DNA of 17,806 nucleotides from Parcubacteria group bacterium Gr01-1014_56 (GTDB taxonomy: Bacteria > Patescibacteriota > Minisyncoccia > Phycocordibacterales > SBAW01). Both the position numbers and the translations under genes were made by a program. Shown one piece after another: positions 14,329-17,806 of the stretch. A model generated the notes under the pieces. That model did not search any database. It was given only the letters and a program-made list of their open reading frames with translations, and was not told the origin of the DNA. Every line of letters starts with the position of its first letter. Position 1 is the stretch's first letter. Location of the stretch: contig VMFK01000013.1 in the NCBI GenBank assembly GCA_007375995.1, forward strand, positions 1-17,806. The letters are read 5' to 3'.

Positions 14329-15679
14329 TAGTTTTGTCTATGATGTCGCGGAGACCTCAGAGGCGCTCCCTAAAAATCAGATAGAAGAGCTAGAATATCT
14401 GCGAGAACTTGGGTTTAAGGTGAACCCACATTACAAGCTTACGCGCTCAGTTGAGGAGGTTTTGTCGTATTGGAAGAAATGGAAAGAGAAAAATAAATCG
14501 GAAGGGTATTGGATAGATGGGGTTGTCGTTAAGGTAAATGAAAAAAAATATCAAGACGCTCTTGGCTACACTGGCAAAGCACCTCGTTTTGCGATTGCGT
14601 TTAAATTCCCAGCGGAGCAAGTTACAACCGTGGTGGAGGACATCGTGCTCCAGGTTGGCCGGACCGGAGTTTTGACACCAGTTGCACACCTGCGGCCAGT
14701 GCTTGTCGCGGGCTCAGTTGTCTCGCGCGCAACACTCCACAACGAAGATGAAATCAAACGCCTCGACGTGCGTGTAGGCGACACGGTAGTACTCCAGAAG
14801 GCGGGTGATGTTATACCAGATGTTGTAAAAGTTCTCACAGAGTTACGTACTGGAAAGGAAAAAGTATATAAGTGGCCGACTCACGTCGCTGAATGTGGAG
14901 GTGACGGAAAAATCGAACGTGTCGAGGGCCAAGCGGCATGGCGCTGTGTCGCGCGGGATTCTTTTGCGGTGCGCCGGCGAGTGCTACGCTATTTTTCAAG
15001 TAAGGGTGCGCTTAATATAGAGGGCTTAGGGCCGAGCACTGTTGACGCCTTGCTTGAAAAAGGATTAGTGCAGAATTTTGATGATTTCTTTACGCTCACC
15101 GAGGGCGACTTACTCATGCTCGAAGGGTTTGCCGAGGTGTCCGCAAAAAAATTGCTCTCGTCAATACAAAAAGTTTCAAAAGAGGTTTTGCTCTCTAGGC
15201 TTATAACCGGCCTCTCTATCTCGCAAGTAGGGGAGGAAACAGCGATCTTGCTTGCGCAGAATTTTAAAACGGTCGACGATATTAAAAATGCGAGCGAAGA
15301 AAAATTAATGCAAATTCACGGCATTGGTGATGTTGTCGCGCGCGAGATTGCAAACTGGTTTGCCAATAAAGAAAATCAGAAGTTGTTACAGCATCTTCAA
15401 AAACTTCTACACATAGAAAATCAAGATTTCCGCCGTAGCCAGAGCAAAAATCTCCCACTCCAAGGCAAAACATTTGTCTTAACCGGCACAATGGCAAGCC
15501 TCTCGCGCGATGAAGCCAAAGAAAAATTACGCAAACTCGGCGCCAGCGTCTCTTCATCTGTCTCCAAAAACACCTTTGCGGTGGTTGCAGGCGAGGACCC
15601 TGGATCGAAGTTAGAAAAAGCACAGGAACTCAATGTGCAGATACTCAGCGAAGAAGAGTTTCTCAAACTGATCCGCTAG
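14192..15679 (+). CDS. ligA: NAD-dependent DNA ligase LigA, C-terminal fragment (frame broken)
   Basis: This frame carries the rest of LigA. From about 14192 it reads LSEKGLEEINRER, then LFANPRNAAAGSIRQLDP (about 20-37, nucleotidyltransferase motif), motif IV WIDGVVVK (about 107-114), motif V AFKFPAEQ, the OB fold VVLQVGRTGVLTPVA, a zinc-finger region, helix-hairpin-helix repeats (IEGLGPSTVDALLE, IHGIGDVVAREI) and a C-terminal BRCT domain (421-495, LPLQGKTFVLTGTMASLSRD). In the zinc region only two of the four cysteines remain (AECGG and WRCVA); the others read as Val and Ser. The listed start, a TTG, is merely where the family match resumes; independent translation is doubtful. Joined fragments give about 631 residues, roughly 50-60 short of an intact LigA. 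Confidence 0.85.
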   Translation: MSEKGLEEINRERKKNDEPLFANPRNAAAGSIRQLDPKIAASRKLDSFVYDVAETSEALPKNQIEELEYLRELGFKVNPHYKLTRSVEEVLSYWKKWKEKNKSEGYWIDGVVVKVNEKKYQDALGYTGKAPRFAIAFKFPAEQVTTVVEDIVLQVGRTGVLTPVAHLRPVLVAGSVVSRATLHNEDEIKRLDVRVGDTVVLQKAGDVIPDVVKVLTELRTGKEKVYKWPTHVAECGGDGKIERVEGQAAWRCVARDSFAVRRRVLRYFSSKGALNIEGLGPSTVDALLEKGLVQNFDDFFTLTEGDLLMLEGFAEVSAKKLLSSIQKVSKEVLLSRLITGLSISQVGEETAILLAQNFKTVDDIKNASEEKLMQIHGIGDVVAREIANWFANKENQKLLQHLQKLLHIENQDFRRSQSKNLPLQGKTFVLTGTMASLSRDEAKEKLRKLGASVSSSVSKNTFAVVAGEDPGSKLEKAQELNVQILSEEEFLKLIR

Positions 15680-15693
15680 TGTAGTATTGGCCC

Positions 15694-15753
15694 ATAGCCT
15701 AGCGAAGCGAGAGAACAAAAGCTTGCTTTTGATTCCGAGCAAGAGACGGCTAT
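15694..15753. repeat. Symmetric interrupted inverted repeat between ligA and gatC
   Basis: ATAGCC (15694-15699) pairs with GGCTAT (15748-15753), and CAAAAG (15716-15721) pairs with CTTTTG (15726-15731) around a CTTG loop. The two unpaired stretches between them are both 16 bases, so the dyad is exactly symmetric. The right outer arm overlaps the gatC -10 box. It could be a weak terminator for ligA or a binding site controlling gatCA. Confidence 0.4.
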
Positions 15754-15756
15754 ATT
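15729..15756 (+). promoter_or_regulatory. Promoter of gatC (leaderless)
   Basis: TTGATT (15729-15734) and TATATT (15751-15756) are 16 bp apart. The -10 ends six bases before the gatC ATG at 15763, predicting transcription from the start codon. It is the only one of the leaderless-type promoters here with a recognisable -35. Confidence 0.55.
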
Positions 15757-15762
15757 CATAAT

Positions 15763-16065
15763 ATGATTTCAAGGGAGGACATACAAACTCTGGCAGAGTT
15801 GGCTAGGCTAGAGGTGAGTGAAGAGGAGACTGCCTCTCTCCAAAAAGATATTTCAAATATTCTCGACTATGTTGGTCACGTTTCGGCTGTCTCAAGCGCA
15901 GAGGGAGAAAAAGATCCAGGCTTAAATCGTAATGTATTGCGAAGAGATGTGCCGCGCGGCGAGAGTGACCCTCTCGCCGACACTCGCGAGCAACTACTCG
16001 AGGCTCTGCCTAAAAGAGAAGGGGACTACAACGTCGTCCGCAAGATAATTCAAAAAGATGAGTAG
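15763..16065 (+). CDS. gatC: Asp-tRNA(Asn)/Glu-tRNA(Gln) amidotransferase subunit C
   Basis: A 100-residue GatC, the small belt-like subunit that holds GatA and GatB together in the complex that converts misacylated Glu-tRNA(Gln) or Asp-tRNA(Asn). The N-terminus ISREDIQTLAELARLEVSEEE and the following helix ISNILDYVGHVSAVSS are family hallmarks, as is the DVPRGESDPLADTREQLLEALP segment (split at about 62-85). Length is normal. The ATG follows a -10 box directly, without a Shine-Dalgarno sequence. It overlaps gatA by eight bases, so the two are co-translated. gatB is not in the window. Confidence 0.95.
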   Translation: MISREDIQTLAELARLEVSEEETASLQKDISNILDYVGHVSAVSSAEGEKDPGLNRNVLRRDVPRGESDPLADTREQLLEALPKREGDYNVVRKIIQKDE

Positions 16066-17488
16066 TGACCTTTCAACACTTTCTATAACAGAAGCGGCAA
16101 AAATGCTCGCGGCAAAAGAAATCTCCGCGGTTGACCTTGCGCGCGCATGCATCACTCAGATCGAAAAAAAGAACAAGTCACTCAATGCATATTTGGAAGT
16201 GTTTGATGATATTGAAGCGCAAGCAAAAGTAGCTGACGAGCGGCACATGAAAGGAGAGAGCAGCCCACTTTTAGGTATACCGCTTGCAGTTAAAGATAAT
16301 ATTTTGATTAAAGGGCGGCGTGCATCTGCTGCCTCAAAAATTTTGGAAGGATATGTTTCAACCTATGACGCAACTGTAATAAAAAAATTGAAAGACGCAG
16401 GTGCAGTGTTTTTAGGTCGCACCAACATGGACGAGTTTGCACATGGCAGCTCGACTGAAAATTCTGCATTCGGCCCGACCAAAAACCCACACGACGAATC
16501 AAGGGTACCGGGTGGCTCAAGCGGAGGTTCTGCTGCAGCAGTCGCGGCCAGCATGGCGCTCGGTGCACTTGGGACTGACACCGGCGGCTCTATCCGCGAG
16601 CCAGCAAGTTTTTGTGGGCTAGTTGGGCTCAAGCCAACCTACGGAGCCGTCTCTCGCTCAGGACTCATTGCTATGGGCTCATCGCTTGACCAGGCAGGGC
16701 CGCTCGCTCAAACAGTGGCGGATGCTGAACTAATTTTTAATGCGATCCGAGGTCAGGACCCACTAGACAGCACCTCTATAGGCGAAGCATTTTATCCAAA
16801 ACGTGTAGAGAAAAAAAAGATAGGCGTACCTCGCCATCTACTCAAAGAGGGAGTTGACCCCGACGTGCTTAAAACATTTGAGGCAACGCTCGCGACTCTT
16901 GCCCTGCAAGGCTATGAAATCATCGATATCGAGCTTCCTTCAGCAGCGCTTGCGCTTGCGGTCTACTACGTGATCATGCCGGCCGAAGTCTCAAGTAACT
17001 TAGCGCGCTTCGACGGCGTGCGCTACGGCCTCTCGCTCGCGGGTAACTCTCAATGGGGAGATTATGCAAAAACCCGTGGGACGGGTTTTGGCCCTGAGGT
17101 CAGGCGGCGCGTTATGCTCGGGACATACGTGCTCTCTTCAGGATATTACGATGCCTATTACGGCAAAGCGACCATCGCTAGAGCGATGTTGCGCGCTGAG
17201 GTTAGAAATGCGCTTGAAATAGTTGACGTTATAGCAACACCCTCGGCTCCTTCGCCTGCGCCCAGGATCGGAGAAAATATTTCTAACCCACTTGCGATGT
17301 ATCTGCTCGACATCTTTACAGTAACCGCCAACTTAACCGGCAACCCAGCAATTTCAATCCCAATGGGAAATGTTTTGCGCGATGGTAAAGCGTTACCAGT
17401 CGGGATTCAATTCACCGCGGCTCATGGAGATGAGAGCGGTCTTTTTGCAATAGGCACGTCTGCGGAGGCGGAGAAAAAACTTGAGTAG
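16058..17488 (+). CDS. gatA: Asp-tRNA(Asn)/Glu-tRNA(Gln) amidotransferase subunit A
   Basis: A 476-residue amidase-signature enzyme that releases ammonia from glutamine for GatB to use on the charged tRNA. The Ser-cisSer-Lys triad is intact at the standard numbers: Lys79 (LAVKDN), Ser154 (GGSSGGS) and Ser178 (DTGGSIREPA). The glycine-serine-rich amidase signature spans about 150-182, followed by GLKPTYGAVSRSGLIAMGSSLDQ. The C-terminal part NLTGNPAISIPMG is typical. The start overlaps gatC, with no Shine-Dalgarno sequence. The product acts in the cytoplasm in a GatCAB complex, which cells without GlnRS or AsnRS need. It is followed after 23 bases by an unrelated membrane-protein gene. Confidence 0.96.
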   Translation: MSSDLSTLSITEAAKMLAAKEISAVDLARACITQIEKKNKSLNAYLEVFDDIEAQAKVADERHMKGESSPLLGIPLAVKDNILIKGRRASAASKILEGYVSTYDATVIKKLKDAGAVFLGRTNMDEFAHGSSTENSAFGPTKNPHDESRVPGGSSGGSAAAVAASMALGALGTDTGGSIREPASFCGLVGLKPTYGAVSRSGLIAMGSSLDQAGPLAQTVADAELIFNAIRGQDPLDSTSIGEAFYPKRVEKKKIGVPRHLLKEGVDPDVLKTFEATLATLALQGYEIIDIELPSAALALAVYYVIMPAEVSSNLARFDGVRYGLSLAGNSQWGDYAKTRGTGFGPEVRRRVMLGTYVLSSGYYDAYYGKATIARAMLRAEVRNALEIVDVIATPSAPSPAPRIGENISNPLAMYLLDIFTVTANLTGNPAISIPMGNVLRDGKALPVGIQFTAAHGDESGLFAIGTSAEAEKKLE

Positions 17489-17498
17489 AAACTCGCGT

Positions 17499-17504
17499 TA
17501 CAAT
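17499..17504 (+). promoter_or_regulatory. -10 box before the 3'-terminal membrane-protein gene
   Basis: TACAAT ends seven bases before the ATG at 17512, in the 23-base gap after gatA. GAAAGG abuts the ATG, too close to act as a Shine-Dalgarno sequence, so a leaderless start is more likely. No -35 is clear. Confidence 0.45.
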
Positions 17505-17511
17505 AGAAAGG

Positions 17512-17806
17512 ATGGAACTGGTGCATTTTCTTAATATCGAATACCTTCTCCTGAGGCTATACGAAGTCGTGCATGGCTTACCAATAGTCTCAGGAGCTTA
17601 TAGCGAGGCTACCGCTCCTGCTTCAAGTGTGCTTACAAGCATTGCGGGAGTTTTGGGGAGTATCGCGCTCATAGGCATGTTCGCCACCATTTTGTTGATC
17701 GCGCTCCTTGTATGGGTGCATATCCGGCTAACGACGGTCGAGCATGAGGGTTCGGAGGAAAAAAAGAAAAAATTTGACCCAGTCGCTCTCGCTGCACTGT
17801 CAGCTG
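17512..17806 (+). CDS. Unrecognised single-pass membrane protein, 3'-truncated by window edge
   Basis: The frame is open from an ATG at 17512 to the end of the window (98 codons seen). The N-terminus reads MELVHFLNIEYLLLRLYEVV, a possible amphipathic helix, followed by a small-residue linker (GAYSEATAPASS), a strong transmembrane helix at about 44-68 (IAGVLGSIALIGMFATILLI) and then a basic/acidic cytoplasmic-type segment with EEKKKKFDP. I do not recognise the family. Its own -10 box suggests it is not simply part of the gatCA transcript. The hydrophobic helix and clean frame make it a real gene; its length and function cannot be judged from this part. Confidence 0.7.
   Translation, partial: MELVHFLNIEYLLLRLYEVVHGLPIVSGAYSEATAPASSVLTSIAGVLGSIALIGMFATILLIALLVWVHIRLTTVEHEGSEEKKKKFDPVALAALSA

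Noticed and set aside
13783..15679. Programmed ribosomal frameshift to make full-length LigA.
   Set aside because: No slippery heptamer with structure is seen at the frame change, and a frameshift could not restore the 50-60 missing residues with the EVRGE motif.

Overview
The window looks like a chromosomal piece of a Patescibacteria (CPR) bacterium, most likely in the Parcubacteria. The grounds are: a complete type IV pilus (T4P) locus of the secretin-less kind usual in that group, a PilN with the FIPKKPL-type N-terminus, a ComF without its zinc finger, a LigA with half of its zinc ligands replaced, almost no Shine-Dalgarno sequences, and GatCA. TGA is used as an ordinary stop (for example at the end of pilM), so this is not a code-25 lineage. 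The family placement rests on recalled protein features, not on a search.

Layout. (1) Positions 3-1310 (+) hold the 3' part of a Pif1/RecD-like helicase with a C-terminal DNA-binding-like domain. It converges, with one base between the stop codons, on a comF-like phosphoribosyltransferase gene (1312-1932, -). (2) comF is divergent from pilM across only 15 bp. From there a T4P locus runs to 13753 on the + strand: pilM, a pilN-like gene, pilO, a short PilP-like gene, pilB, pilT, pilC, three pilin genes (the first two a tandem duplicate pair), the prepilin peptidase pilD, then four minor pilin genes (GspH-, PilW/GspJ-, PilV/GspI- and PilX/GspK-like). (3) ligA (13783-15679) is split into two frames by what looks like a deletion that removed part of the adenylation domain. 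(4) gatC and gatA overlap and are followed by the start of a membrane-protein gene that runs off the window.

How it works together. PilB and PilT power extension and retraction, PilC is the platform, PilM/N/O form the cytoplasmic-membrane alignment complex, PilD processes all seven prepilins, and the minor pilins probably prime the fibre. No PilQ secretin is present, and the PilP-like protein stops just after its RRNPF motif, where the secretin-binding domain would start. This fits a single-membrane envelope. ComF next to the pilus, in a group known for DNA uptake, suggests a role in competence.

Non-coding content is the least ordinary part. Several genes have a -10 box only 6-9 nt before the ATG, which predicts leaderless mRNAs. 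A roughly 97-nt branched inverted-repeat element lies between pilT and pilC. A perfect 16-bp palindrome sits inside comF. Tandem hairpins separate pilC from the pilins. I see no CRISPR array, tRNA, rRNA, transposase or phage gene. No gene-free stretch exceeds 150 bases. I did not find a clearly new enzymatic system; the window is essentially a well-organised CPR pilus locus with unusual regulatory DNA.
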